A DNA stretch of 64,000 nt from Pelagibius sp. Alg239-R121. GTDB taxonomy: Bacteria > Pseudomonadota > Alphaproteobacteria > Kiloniellales > Kiloniellaceae. Shown one piece after another: positions 34,858-44,260 of the stretch. The notes beneath the pieces were generated by a model. That model searched no databases, was not told the origin of the DNA, and worked only from the letters and a program-made list of their open reading frames with translations. The stretch lies in contig NZ_CAMZOF010000005.1 of NCBI RefSeq assembly GCF_947331435.1, positions 186,001 through 250,000 on the forward strand, given 5' to 3'. A program made the position numbers and the translations under genes. Positions within the stretch are counted from its first letter, which is position 1, and each line of letters begins with the position of its first letter.

Positions 34858-37215
34858 CTAGATTGAGTGTTCCAACGCGCTCCGGATTTTTCTTAAAAGG
34901 TCGCGTTTTCGAAAAGGTTTCTGCAGCAAATTTGTATTGGGATCCAAACGCCCGCGATGGACGATGGAGTTCTCTGTATAGCCGGACATGAACAATATCC
35001 GTAGCGTGGGGATCCGCTGCTTCATTTCACCGGCAAGTTCACCGCCGCTCATTCCACCCGGAAGCACGGCATCGGTCAGCAGAAGTTCAGGAGTGAATCC
35101 CGAGTCAAGCAAGTTGAGCGCTTCCTGACCATTTGAAGCCGCGGTCACTCGATAACCTGAATTTGACAGGATTGTTGTGGTTAGCCGGCGAACTTCGACG
35201 TCGTCTTCGACGACAAGGACTCTTTCGTTACCGACCAAGGAGGCAAAGTCTTCAGCAGCATCTCGCAGGTCTAACGTTTTGGAGGCTTGAGATCGTGGCA
35301 GGTAGAGCTTGAATGTTGTGCCTTCACCTACCTCGCTATAGGTCGTGAGATGCCCTCCAGATTGTTTGGCAAAGCCATAAACCATGCTCAATCCTAGACC
35401 GCTTCCTTTGCCAATTTCCTTTGTCGTGAAGAAGGGCTCGAAAATATGATCCAGAATGTCTTGAGGCATCCCGCAGCCTGTATCAGTCACTGCTACCAAC
35501 ACATATTGGCCGGGCTGTAGGTCGACTGCCTGATCCGCATAATCATCGTCAAGTCGGGCATTTCCTGTCTCGATGGTCAGCTTACCTCCGTCGGGCATCG
35601 CGTCCCTAGCATTGATGGCCAGATTGAGCAGAGCATTCTCAAGTTGAGAACCATCGACGTCACAAAGCCATAGTCCTCCTGCAGTAACCAGTTCAATCTC
35701 AATGTGCTCGCCGAGTGTCCGCCGAATTAAGTCGTCCATTCCAGCAACGAGGCTGTTCGCATTGACTGGACTTGGATCGAGAGGCTGCTTTCTCGAGAAT
35801 GCGAGGAGGCGTTGAGTCAAACTCGCACCCCGTTCAACAGCGCCAAGCGCACGCGTGATCAGGTCACGACGTGAATCCTTGCCTTGCCATTGCTCCAACA
35901 GCAGTTCCAAATTGCCCAAGATCACGGCGAGTAAATTGTTAAAATCGTGGGCTATTCCTCCCGTGAGTTGCCCGACTGCTTCCATCTTTTGTGCTTGGCG
36001 CATGCGATTTTCAGAATTGGTTTCGTTGGTAATGTCGCTGCCTGTACCCCGATAACCGCTGAGCGCACCGGTCTCATCAAAGGTCGGTTTTCCACTGATC
36101 GTGAACCAGTGCGACTGACCTTTGGAACCCATTTTACGACATCGGTGATCACGGAACGGCCAATTCCGGACGACGATGTGGCTGAATTCAAGCCAGCCGG
36201 TCTCTGATGTCTCGGGGTTCTCTAGTACCGCCGGCGACCTTCCAATAAAGTCTTCCTGCTCTATTCCCACAATCGAAAAAAAACGGTCGGATACATAAGA
36301 AAACCGTCCATCGCGATCGGTCTCCCAAAACCAGTCCGAAGCGGCTTCGGCGACATCTCTAAAACGCGATTCGCTTTCCTTAAGTGCTCGTTCCGACATA
36401 TTTACCTTTTGCAGGTGCATGTCGATCATGTTCAACAAAGCATTGAAAGATTCGGTCAGGAGGGCAATTTCGTCTCCCTTGTGCGCTGTGTAAGTTGAAA
36501 GATTGATTTCCTTCGGTGCCTCTGGGTCGATGCGTCTCATGTTGGTTACGAGTTCGACCAGCGACCGACTGATCAGGAAGTAGAATACTGCCCACAGAAG
36601 ACCCGCCAATATCATGCTGCGAACGACACCAGAAATGATGACCAGAGTTGATCGATGAAAAAACGGATCCAGCGCAACTAATCGATCAACGGTCAATTCT
36701 AAATGGCCGATGGGTGTGGGCTCGTTATCCTGAAGCAGAGGTGCATCGAGCAATGCTTCGGAGTATTCCAAAGTACCGTGAAATAGAGTGGACAGCATCC
36801 AGCCCGAATCGTTTTCGGTTTTCGGGCGCGACTTTTCTGCCATAACCCCGGACGAGACTTCGACGATTGCCGCGTTCACTACAAAGTCGTACTCGAGCAA
36901 GCCGTCCACCACCTCTTGAGCTAAACGACCGTTCAGTTCGTAAGCAGCCCTCCGAGCCGGTGCCTTGGCTACACGCAGAATGCGTTGAACCACAATGTTA
37001 AGGTCGCCGATTTGATTGTAATAATCGTGTGCAACTTGAACCGAGCTCAGAACAAGTCCCAGCATAAATGCGATGATTATTGACGTTCGTGCCAGTTTAA
37101 ATGAGATGCCCTGGTTCCAAGCGGGACCCGTTTGAGGCTCGAGCATTGCAGGTGGAAGTTCGGGCATACTACCGGACGACATAGGGTGGTTCTCCATCGG
37201 CGGCTCTCGCGACAT
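34858..37215 (-). CDS. PAS-containing hybrid sensor kinase/response regulator
   Basis: A 785-residue inner-membrane protein: TM1 near residues 42-66, a periplasmic region of about 120 residues, TM2 near 193-215, HAMP-like linker, PAS (about 275-400), H box GGIAHDFNNLLAVILGN, ATPase motifs (NLAINARDAMP, DTGCGMP, GSGLGLSMVYG) and a C-terminal receiver (phosphoacceptor in LLLTDAVLPGGMSGG). The combination resembles kinases that pass phosphate to a separate regulator. Start ATG 37215 has weak RBS signals; ATG 37197 is possible. The binding protein downstream and the single-domain regulator upstream make it the centre of a signalling cluster. Confidence 0.92.
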   Translation of the reverse strand: MSREPPMENHPMSSGSMPELPPAMLEPQTGPAWNQGISFKLARTSIIIAFMLGLVLSSVQVAHDYYNQIGDLNIVVQRILRVAKAPARRAAYELNGRLAQEVVDGLLEYDFVVNAAIVEVSSGVMAEKSRPKTENDSGWMLSTLFHGTLEYSEALLDAPLLQDNEPTPIGHLELTVDRLVALDPFFHRSTLVIISGVVRSMILAGLLWAVFYFLISRSLVELVTNMRRIDPEAPKEINLSTYTAHKGDEIALLTESFNALLNMIDMHLQKVNMSERALKESESRFRDVAEAASDWFWETDRDGRFSYVSDRFFSIVGIEQEDFIGRSPAVLENPETSETGWLEFSHIVVRNWPFRDHRCRKMGSKGQSHWFTISGKPTFDETGALSGYRGTGSDITNETNSENRMRQAQKMEAVGQLTGGIAHDFNNLLAVILGNLELLLEQWQGKDSRRDLITRALGAVERGASLTQRLLAFSRKQPLDPSPVNANSLVAGMDDLIRRTLGEHIEIELVTAGGLWLCDVDGSQLENALLNLAINARDAMPDGGKLTIETGNARLDDDYADQAVDLQPGQYVLVAVTDTGCGMPQDILDHIFEPFFTTKEIGKGSGLGLSMVYGFAKQSGGHLTTYSEVGEGTTFKLYLPRSQASKTLDLRDAAEDFASLVGNERVLVVEDDVEVRRLTTTILSNSGYRVTAASNGQEALNLLDSGFTPELLLTDAVLPGGMSGGELAGEMKQRIPTLRILFMSGYTENSIVHRGRLDPNTNLLQKPFRKRDLLRKIRSALEHSI

Positions 37216-37410
37216 TTATAATATGTCCCTGCCAAAGTTTGTGAGGACGAGCATCTTCGCTCATGACACAGATGTCACATCGGCCGAAGCCGGATCAGCG
37301 AATATTTTAGCTCCTGACCGGGCTCAACCAGGATTACATTTGGAGCAAGACCCTGCATGCGGAGCAGCTTTAGAATTAGTGCCATAGCTGCCCTATATGC
37401 TTTAGTGTGT

Positions 37411-37791
37411 TCAATTGTTCGGCTGTTGCAGAATGCGGACTAAAGTGTTGACATGGAGCGGCTTCTCGATCGGACTTATTTTCAGGTTTTCCGAACGGTC
37501 CATAGCGAGCTTGTCGGCCATCAAAACGTAACGCGGGTCGTAACCGGTCACCAGCACGACATGGACCGGGCGATCCTTGGATGCGAGCCAGCGAATAATC
37601 TCGATTCCGTCCATTTCGGGCATCACAAGGTCCAGAACAATCACGGCCGGATTGAAGGATTGAAACAGTTCCTTAAAATCGAGAGGATTTTGGATCGTCT
37701 CTACAGTGTAGTTTTTCTGCTCAGCCACCGTACGTACGTATTCGCAGAAGTCCGGGTCGTCATCGACGACAAGTAATCGCTGTTGCGTCAT
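37411..37791 (-). CDS. Single-domain response regulator (receiver only)
   Basis: A 126-residue receiver domain without an output domain: acidic pair in VVDDDPDF, phosphoacceptor in VIVLDLVMPEMDG, Thr in LVTGYD, and the conserved Lys in ISPIEKPLHV. The ATG at 37791 is chosen because GGAG and AGAAGG precede it; the frame is open upstream. It likely works with the hybrid kinase encoded next on the same strand, as a phosphate sink, or a diguanylate or motility output elsewhere. Confidence 0.88.
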   Translation of the reverse strand: MTQQRLLVVDDDPDFCEYVRTVAEQKNYTVETIQNPLDFKELFQSFNPAVIVLDLVMPEMDGIEIIRWLASKDRPVHVVLVTGYDPRYVLMADKLAMDRSENLKISPIEKPLHVNTLVRILQQPNN

Positions 37792-38719
37792 CCTTCTCCA
37801 CTCCCGGATTCCTCGCCACTTTGTATCTTCCGCGTCAATGCTTCGCACATATTCGGAGTCATGTGTTTTTCGCAGAACGACTTTTTTCAGCCGCGTGGGG
37901 TCGTGACACAAACCACTGTCATAATGTTAGCGGTCATTGAGTAATTGGACGATTCGAGGGCAGTTCGTCGCTCGACTTCGTGCGCCCTCCGTTATGCCGT
38001 TCACTTGTGTTCATCGATGTTGCCCGTCAGAGCATAGATGCCCAGTGCATCACCGAGCCGCGTGGCTGCCCGGTGTCGATGCGGCAACATAGGTGTGCAG
38101 TAGGACTGGCAATTGGTGCGGGGACTTTATTTGCAACCGCAAGTAACTCAGCTTGGTCGAAGCTAGTCATTGGCAGGTTCATGATCTCAATCGTCCCCGG
38201 CGAGGAAATCTCCTCGATGGCAAAGAATAGTGGACCGATCATAACAAAATGCACACATTCTACAAAGCAGCATTAATTATTATTTACTTATAGTTGATAA
38301 TTTGTACTTCGCGAAACTAAGGAAGCGTAAGGAAATCGTTGCTCAAAAAAATTACTGTTCACAGGCATTCGATATAGTTTTGCTTCTCGGCATTGTTGCA
38401 AAAGTTTGATGATGATGTGGAATTCCTGTCACTGACCGTTCCCGTTCTAGATGCGCAATATGGGTTTGGCCTCTGCCTTGATTAAATGGCAGTCGCTAAT
38501 TGCTTATGATTTCAAACCCTCGGATTGATGAAATCTGGTTCTTTGCAGGCTGACAGCGCCGTAAGGCAACAGGGTTCAACCCTGATCGCAAGCTTCGAAG
38601 GGCAGTACAGCTGGATGGAGGTTTTGCTGTAGACAGCGGATTTCAATTCAGGACCAGACTCTTAACGGTAGATCTGTTAAGTACGCTGTTTCGCCTAACG
38701 GAATTGGGATCAATAGGGA
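37792..38719. other. Gene-poor region, 928 bp
   Basis: No gene is well supported here. Two overlapping opposite frames at 37980-38276 and 38027-38254 lack an RBS and recognisable domains. Notable sequence: a near-palindrome CAGGGTT-c-AACCCTG at 38570-38584 and GGCATTGTTGCAAAA at 38389-38403, which resembles the end of IS6-family elements. The left end contains the promoter of the leftward response regulator gene. The region is more AT-rich than its flanks around 38270-38400. Confidence 0.45.
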
Positions 38720-38968
38720 ATGAAGTATCTCGTAGTTGTTGTTGGGCTGCTCGCGATTGCGGCGGCAGCCACTTTTTTCCGCTACGAGAGTTTCAGCCCA
38801 TGCGATTGGATTGAAGCCGACATGGTAGAGGCTTCTGATCAGCCCCTGCTCGTCGTTCAGTCGCGGATCAAGGCGCGTTTCCTTCTGGACGGGATCGTAA
38901 GCCCGGACTATGGCGATTGTCTTCTGAGCTGGTGGCAGTTTCGTCTGGATGGCATTCCAGAGGAATAA
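38720..38968 (+). CDS. Small membrane-anchored or secreted protein, hypothetical
   Basis: An 82-residue protein with an N-terminal hydrophobic segment (VVVVGLLAIAAAATFF, residues 5-20) and a polar remainder with two cysteines (SFSPCDWIE and YGDCLLSWW) that could form a disulfide in the periplasm. Composition and codon use look coding. AGGG is very close to the ATG and a second GGGA lies 12 bases upstream, so the start is only fairly sure. Function unknown. It precedes the sugar dehydrogenase gene by 132 bases on the same strand. Confidence 0.6.
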   Translation: MKYLVVVVGLLAIAAAATFFRYESFSPCDWIEADMVEASDQPLLVVQSRIKARFLLDGIVSPDYGDCLLSWWQFRLDGIPEE

Positions 38969-39100
38969 TTTCGCAGCATTTTCCTGAGCGGAATGCGATC
39001 CGCCGCAAAGAGCCGGCTCTCTGGTCATTCCACAGTTTGATACTATATCGAAAGTTCTGCTGTTTTGCTTAAACAGGTGATGCTTGGAGGGCTTTTGAAC

Positions 39101-40258
39101 ATGCGAGCGGGTTTTTTGGGTGGGCGCGGGACCAAACGGCTGTCTGTTACGTCTGCCTCAGTTGGCATCATCGTGGCTGCGACGATTTTTTATGGTCCGG
39201 TCGCCGCGGACACTATCGAAAGCGAGAAGCACGACTTTCGAATCGTTACGCTGGCTGAAGAACTTGAACACCCTTGGGGTCTGGCTTTTCTGCCTGACGG
39301 TTCGATGCTGGTGACAGAGCGGCCTGGACGCCTGAATATTATTAAGGAGGGCGAAGCACCGAGCGTGATTCCCGGAGTGCCTGATGTGGTCGAAGACGGG
39401 CAAGGCGGTCTACTGGACGTTGCGCTGCATCCCGCGTTCCAAGAGAACCGTCTAATTTACCTTTCGTACTCGGGAGAGGGCGACGGTGGTGCCGGCACGG
39501 TAGTCGTACGCGGACGTCTGGAAAACGAACGGCTGGTCGATGTCGAAAAGATCTTCGCAGTTGCGCGCAAGTCAGGCGGTGGGCGGCATTTTGGATCCCG
39601 CTTGTTGTTCGGTGCCGACGGACTGCTCTATATCACGTCCGGTGAGCGAGGTGACCCCGACCGGGCTCAGGACCTGAACGACCACGCCGGCAAGGTGATC
39701 CGTGTGACGCCTGAAGGCAGAGTGCCTGAAAACAATCCTTTTACTGGTAACGCATCGGCCAGACCGGAGATCTATTCTTGGGGCCATCGAAACCCACAGG
39801 GTCTGGCTTTACAGCCGGATACAGGCCGAATCTGGGCCGTCGAGCACGGACCGCGCGGCGGCGACGAACTGAACGTGATCGAAGCGGGAGCCAACTATGG
39901 TTGGCCGGTGATTACCTACGGCCGCAGCTATGCCGGATTTTCGATTGGCGAAGGAACTGAAAAAGCCGGCATGACCCAGCCTGCCACCTATTGGGTCCCC
40001 TCGATATCGCCCTCAGGTTTGTCCTTCTACAATGGCGACGCCTTCCCAAAATGGAGCGGAAATCTCTTCGCGGGCGGCCTCTCGGCCCGCGCGTTGGTTC
40101 GCATGGAACTGGTGGGCACGCGGGTCGTGCATCAGGAACGCCTGCTGGTCGATTTAGACGAGCGGGTGCGCGATGTACGGCAGGGCCCGGACGGTTTCCT
40201 CTATTTGCTGATCGACGATTCAGAAGGTTCCGTCCTGCGCCTGGAGCCCGTCTCCTAA
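39101..40258 (+). CDS. PQQ-dependent aldose sugar dehydrogenase family protein
   Basis: A 385-residue periplasmic beta-propeller protein of the soluble glucose/sorbosone dehydrogenase group (YliI/Asd-like). Signal peptide ends near AADTIES. Family motifs: EHPWGLAFLPDGSMLVTERP, GQGGLLDVALHP, GGRHFGSRL (with the catalytic His), GDPDRAQDLNDHAGKVIRV, WGHRNPQGLA and EHGPRGGDELN. It would oxidise sugars with PQQ and Ca2+. Start ATG 39101 is chosen because GGAGGG lies nine bases upstream; ATG 39080 lacks an RBS. The stop codon overlaps that of the convergent amidohydrolase gene. Confidence 0.9.
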   Translation: MRAGFLGGRGTKRLSVTSASVGIIVAATIFYGPVAADTIESEKHDFRIVTLAEELEHPWGLAFLPDGSMLVTERPGRLNIIKEGEAPSVIPGVPDVVEDGQGGLLDVALHPAFQENRLIYLSYSGEGDGGAGTVVVRGRLENERLVDVEKIFAVARKSGGGRHFGSRLLFGADGLLYITSGERGDPDRAQDLNDHAGKVIRVTPEGRVPENNPFTGNASARPEIYSWGHRNPQGLALQPDTGRIWAVEHGPRGGDELNVIEAGANYGWPVITYGRSYAGFSIGEGTEKAGMTQPATYWVPSISPSGLSFYNGDAFPKWSGNLFAGGLSARALVRMELVGTRVVHQERLLVDLDERVRDVRQGPDGFLYLLIDDSEGSVLRLEPVS

Positions 40259-41616
40259 CGAGCTTCGTCCCGCAGGAGATCTGCTGCGGCTGCCCGGTGC
40301 TTTTGAAGCAGGTTGGGCAGGTGAAGTGATGTTATCTCACCCTGATCGACGACGACACGACCGCCAATCACTGTGTAGCTGGCCCGATGCGGCCCGCAGA
40401 AGACCAGCGCAGCCAGTGGATCGCTGCCTGCCCCCGCCATTGCAGTGCTTTCAGTCGAAAAAGCCGCGAAGTCACCGGCCATGCCGGGGGCCAGATATCC
40501 CAGGTCTCGACGACCCAGGGCACGGGCGCCGCCCGCGGTCGCGACTTTGAGCGCCTCGCGGGCGCTTAGACCTGCTGCCCCTTCGCGTACCCGCTGCAAA
40601 AGCATCGCCTGGCGCGCCTCACCGAGCAGATCAGCGCCGTCGTTAGAGGCGGATCCGTCCACTCCTAATCCGACCGGCACACCGGCATCCAGCATGCGGC
40701 GGAGCGGAGCAATTCCCGATCCGAGGCGCATGTTCGAACAGGGGCAGTGCGCAATGGCCGTACCGGTCCGCGCAAAGAGCTGGATTTCGCTCTCATCCAG
40801 TTGAACGCAGTGGGCATGCCAGACGTCGTCACCGACCCAGCCCAAGGCTTCGGCATAGTCTCCTGGTCGCTGGCCGAAATTTTCCTCGGAATAGATGATA
40901 TCCTGTGCGTTCTCCGCCAAATGCGTGTGTAGTCTGACACCGTAACTGCGTGCCATCACGGCGGTTTCGCGCATCAGATCCCGGCTGACCGAAAAGGGTG
41001 AGCAGGGGGCAAGCGCAACCTGGATATGCGCGTAGTCGGAGGCATCGTGAAAACTCTCCACGACACGCTGACAGTCACGCAGGATGTCGGTTTCCTCTTC
41101 GACCAGGAAGTCCGGTGGCAAGCCGCCTTTGGATTCTCCAATGCTCATACTGCCGCGGGTGGCGTGAAAGCGGATACCGGTTTCCAATGCCGCCTCGATC
41201 GTATCGTCGAGACGTACACCGTTGGGGAATAGGTAAAGATGGTCGCTGGTCGCAGTGCAGCCGGACAGCAATAGCTCGGCGATTCCCGTTTGCGTCGCAG
41301 TCTTTACAGCGGAGGGGGTCAAGCGTCCCCAAAGCGGATAGAGAGCCTTGAGCCAGTCGAACAGCAAAGCATCCTGCGCAGCGGGAATTACGCGTGTGAG
41401 GGTCTGATATAGATGATGGTGGGTGTTGATCAGTCCCGGAAGTACGACGTGACCGCTTAAATTGATCACCCTGTCGGCCGTTTCCGGCAAATCTTCCGTT
41501 GGCCCGAGCGCCTCAATGACGCCATCTCGAATGAAAAGCCCGCCGTTGTTTATTTCGGTGTTTTCGGGACCGAAAGTGGCCAGGAGGGCCGCATTGCGTG
41601 CAAGAAGTGTTGCCAT
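40255..41616 (-). CDS. 8-oxoguanine deaminase-like amidohydrolase
   Basis: A 453-residue metal-dependent hydrolase of the cytosine/guanine deaminase group. Metal and catalytic motifs: NTHHHLYQTLTR (HxH), HTHLAENAQD (His and Glu), WHAHCVQLDESE (His) and LGVDGSASNDGA (Asp). The N-terminal MATLLARNAALLATFG and HHLYQTLTR-type segment match 8-oxoguanine deaminases (8-oxoG to uric acid), so this is the likely substrate, but other purine or S-adenosylhomocysteine-type deaminases share the fold. ATG 41616 is used rather than an upstream GTG. Its TAG stop shares two bases with the stop of the convergent dehydrogenase gene. Confidence 0.85.
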   Translation of the reverse strand: MATLLARNAALLATFGPENTEINNGGLFIRDGVIEALGPTEDLPETADRVINLSGHVVLPGLINTHHHLYQTLTRVIPAAQDALLFDWLKALYPLWGRLTPSAVKTATQTGIAELLLSGCTATSDHLYLFPNGVRLDDTIEAALETGIRFHATRGSMSIGESKGGLPPDFLVEEETDILRDCQRVVESFHDASDYAHIQVALAPCSPFSVSRDLMRETAVMARSYGVRLHTHLAENAQDIIYSEENFGQRPGDYAEALGWVGDDVWHAHCVQLDESEIQLFARTGTAIAHCPCSNMRLGSGIAPLRRMLDAGVPVGLGVDGSASNDGADLLGEARQAMLLQRVREGAAGLSAREALKVATAGGARALGRRDLGYLAPGMAGDFAAFSTESTAMAGAGSDPLAALVFCGPHRASYTVIGGRVVVDQGEITSLHLPNLLQKHRAAAADLLRDEAR

Positions 41617-41721
41617 GCTTTGCGGTCTCTTTGTGATTAATGCCGATTCTCGTTCGACTTCCACCCATAGGCCGAAGTTGATTTTTGGAGCGCGAACTCT
41701 GTACGAAGTTTGGTGCCAGGG

Positions 41722-42807
41722 CTACAGAAAATCGTAAAGAGACGGTGTTCCTAACCATTCGGCACGCATGCGCTGCAGGGTTTCGGCCTGCAGATACTCG
41801 TCGACGCGTCCAGCGACGTGTGCGATCAGCTCTGCTGTGTTGTTTTCTGCCGACCAGTCTTCGGTTGAAGCTGCCTTGTGCTTGTCGTGGGTCCGGCTGC
41901 GGTTTTGCAGGACCCGCCATTTGGCGCACCAGGTGATAGCGCGCAGCATGGTGATCCGCCGCAACGGGACCATCCAGGGCCGCAGCGATTCTGCGAGCCC
42001 GTCAGGTATGGTCTCCAGGTAACGCTGGTAATAGCCGGCGACCTCATCGATTGAGAGATCGGCCCAGACGTCCGTGTCCCAGGTGGTCGAGGAATAGATC
42101 GTGGCGTGGGCGAGATCGGTCCCCGGTGATCCGTACAGCGCTTTTTCGAGATCGACGATGATGGCGCGGCCTTCTTTATCGATCAGAAAATTACCGGGAT
42201 GGGTATCGGTTAGAACCAAGGTCTGCGGCTGGAGGCGATCCCGGCAGTCGCTGGCAAAATCACGAGCCCAGGCCAGTTCTTCCTCGATCTCCCGGCGGGC
42301 TTTGTCCGACAGCTCGGCACTGTCCAGGAATTCAGCCTGCTGTCCGATTTCCGCCATGGCGCCGGCGACTGGATCGCGGTGATTGGCGAGTGGTGGCCGA
42401 TTTTCAGAATCGGGCAATTCGAGGGCGTGCACCTTGGCCATGCATTCCGCCATTGCGCCCAGGTCTTTCGGCAGTGACGGTGGTCGCCCGTCGATCATTT
42501 CGACCAGCAGCGCGCCCATGGGAACGCTCTCACAGGGTTCGATAACGGCCTCGAGTTTCGGGGCATGTCCTGACTCGCTCACCCTTCGAAAGCAGGCGGC
42601 CTGATATGACAGATTGTCGGATGCGGCCATCGCGAATTGGCTCTGCTTGGGGACTCGCAGCAGAACGCCATGGTCCGCAACCTCGACGTGATCATGGGCA
42701 AGGCCCTTAACTTCGAGTGGCCGCAGCGACTGCAGGTTCGTTGTTGAAAAGCCGTCGACTTCCTGGAGTTTGGCGAGGAGGGCGGGAAGGTGGGCTGTGA
42801 CGGTCAT
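41722..42807 (-). CDS. Phosphotransferase of the APH/choline kinase family
   Basis: A 361-residue kinase-fold protein. Catalytic loop: LVLTDTHPGNFLID; the metal-binding Asp follows in IIVDLEKALYGSPGTDLAHA, as in aminoglycoside phosphotransferases and homoserine or choline kinases. The N-terminal lobe has the hydrophobic strand HGVLLRVPK and VEMIDGRPP. Substrate is unknown; antibiotic resistance cannot be concluded. It is divergent from the glycosyltransferase pair with 129 bases between. Confidence 0.83.
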   Translation of the reverse strand: MTVTAHLPALLAKLQEVDGFSTTNLQSLRPLEVKGLAHDHVEVADHGVLLRVPKQSQFAMAASDNLSYQAACFRRVSESGHAPKLEAVIEPCESVPMGALLVEMIDGRPPSLPKDLGAMAECMAKVHALELPDSENRPPLANHRDPVAGAMAEIGQQAEFLDSAELSDKARREIEEELAWARDFASDCRDRLQPQTLVLTDTHPGNFLIDKEGRAIIVDLEKALYGSPGTDLAHATIYSSTTWDTDVWADLSIDEVAGYYQRYLETIPDGLAESLRPWMVPLRRITMLRAITWCAKWRVLQNRSRTHDKHKAASTEDWSAENNTAELIAHVAGRVDEYLQAETLQRMRAEWLGTPSLYDFL

Positions 42808-42936
42808 GTTTTTCCAGGATGGTTGATCGCGAACAAACTAACGGTGATGTGACAGGAAGCAAGGTCCGGAGAGTGGACAAAAGGTGTTGCGCAGGATAAA
42901 GCCGGAAGGACGCAATGACTATGTGGCATAAGCGGA

Positions 42937-43623
42937 ATGACGGCGCCTCTCTCAGTTGTGATCCCGACCTTGAACTCGGGTGACGCACTTCGGCGGACAA
43001 TCGCGGCGCTCAACACGCCGGGTGAAGGTTCGCTCGCGCTGGAGGTCATCGTTGTCGACGGCGGCTCTAATGATGCGACAACGGCTGTGGCGGCATCGTT
43101 GAACGCTCGCGTTCTGGAGGCGCCTGCCAGCCGCGGCGGGCAGCTGGCGATTGGTGGCGAGCAAGCACGTGGTGAATGGCTGTTGTTTCTGCATGCAGAC
43201 ACTCTGTTGGAAGATGCCTGGGAACAGGTGGTCACGGCTTTCATTCAAGAGCCTGCCAATCAGAAACGGGCCGCAGTCTTCCAGTTTGCGCTCGATGATC
43301 CTGATCCGCGCGCGCGCCGGGTTGAGCGGATAACCCGATGGCGAAACCGTGTTTTGGGACTTCCTTATGGCGATCAGGGCCTCCTCATCCACAAGGCGTT
43401 TTACCGGAACCTGGGAGGCTTCAGTTCCTATCCGCTCATGGAGGATGTCGATATTGTGCGGCGGATCGGGCGCAAGCGTATTCTCTGCCTGCCTGCAACA
43501 GCAACGACGTCGGCGGCTCGTTACCGCCGGGACGGCTGGTGGATGAGGCCACTGCGCAATCTTACTCTTTTGACGCTCTTCAGCCTGGGCGCACCGCCGC
43601 GCCTGCTGACCCGGTTGTATTAG
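42937..43623 (+). CDS. Family 2 glycosyltransferase, TIGR04283 type
   Basis: A 228-residue GT-A protein: LSVVIPTLNSGDALRRTI, LEVIVVDGGSNDATT, the metal motif FLHADTLLED (DxD-like HAD), GDQGLLIHKAFYRNLGGF and LMEDVDIVRRI. These together mark the TIGR04283 family, which in other bacteria occurs with a TIGR04282 partner, as here. Some members lie in arsenosugar or cell-surface loci, but no arsenic gene is present in the window. Start ATG 42937; stop only four bases from the next gene. Confidence 0.88.
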   Translation: MTAPLSVVIPTLNSGDALRRTIAALNTPGEGSLALEVIVVDGGSNDATTAVAASLNARVLEAPASRGGQLAIGGEQARGEWLLFLHADTLLEDAWEQVVTAFIQEPANQKRAAVFQFALDDPDPRARRVERITRWRNRVLGLPYGDQGLLIHKAFYRNLGGFSSYPLMEDVDIVRRIGRKRILCLPATATTSAARYRRDGWWMRPLRNLTLLTLFSLGAPPRLLTRLY

Positions 43624-43627
43624 CGCA

Positions 43628-44260
43628 ATGGGCCGGCGCTATCTCGGGACGGTTGTGGTGATGGGGCGCTTGCCGCAGGTCGGTGTCGGCAAACGGCGTT
43701 TGGCACGTGATATCGGTGACATCGCCGCCTGGCGGTTCTATCGTCAGACCCTTTATGGCTTGCTGCGGCGTTTGCAGCGCGATCGTCGCTGGCGTGTGTG
43801 TCTTGCGATCACCCCGGATCAGGCCGCGTTAAAAGTGGCAGGAATCCCCAACGGAGTGAAAGTCATTCCGCAGGGCAGGGGAGATCTCGGACAGCGGATG
43901 GGGCGGCCTTTGCAGACTCTGCCAACGGGACCGGTCGTCATTGTCGGATCGGATATCCCAGACATCGAAGTGACGCATCTGGAACAGGCATTCAGGCTAC
44001 TTGGCAGGCGAAATTGGGTGTTTGGTCCCGCTGCCGACGGCGGCTATTGGCTGGTTGGGGCCACGCGACGGCCCTGCCTTAAAGCCCCTTTACCCTTCGC
44101 AGGCGTTCGCTGGTCTAGTCCGCAGACTCTCTCCGACACTCTGTCCGGTCTGCGCGGGGCGTCTTATGGGCTGTTGGAGCAGCTGGACGATGTGGATTCC
44201 GGAGCTGATCTCGAAGATCATAAACAGAAGATCAGCCGGCGGCTTTTAGGTGTTCCTTAA
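43628..44260 (+). CDS. TIGR04282 (DUF2064) nucleotidyl/glycosyltransferase-like protein
   Basis: A 210-residue protein of the GT-A/MobA-like fold: GTVVVMGRLPQVGVGKRRLA at the N-terminus, then VVIVGSDIPDIEV and GPAADGGYWLVGA (the family's DGGYxL motif), and DVDSGADLEDH near the end. It is translated right after the TIGR04283 gene, spacing four bases, so the two probably act together. Its last 29 bases overlap the convergent moaB gene. Confidence 0.87.
   Translation: MGRRYLGTVVVMGRLPQVGVGKRRLARDIGDIAAWRFYRQTLYGLLRRLQRDRRWRVCLAITPDQAALKVAGIPNGVKVIPQGRGDLGQRMGRPLQTLPTGPVVIVGSDIPDIEVTHLEQAFRLLGRRNWVFGPAADGGYWLVGATRRPCLKAPLPFAGVRWSSPQTLSDTLSGLRGASYGLLEQLDDVDSGADLEDHKQKISRRLLGVP

Noticed and set aside
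38027-38254. 75-codon minus frame, and a 98-codon plus frame over the same place
   Set aside because: Neither has an RBS or a family I recognise, and they overlap each other. The minus frame has protein-like composition, so a decayed gene is not excluded.
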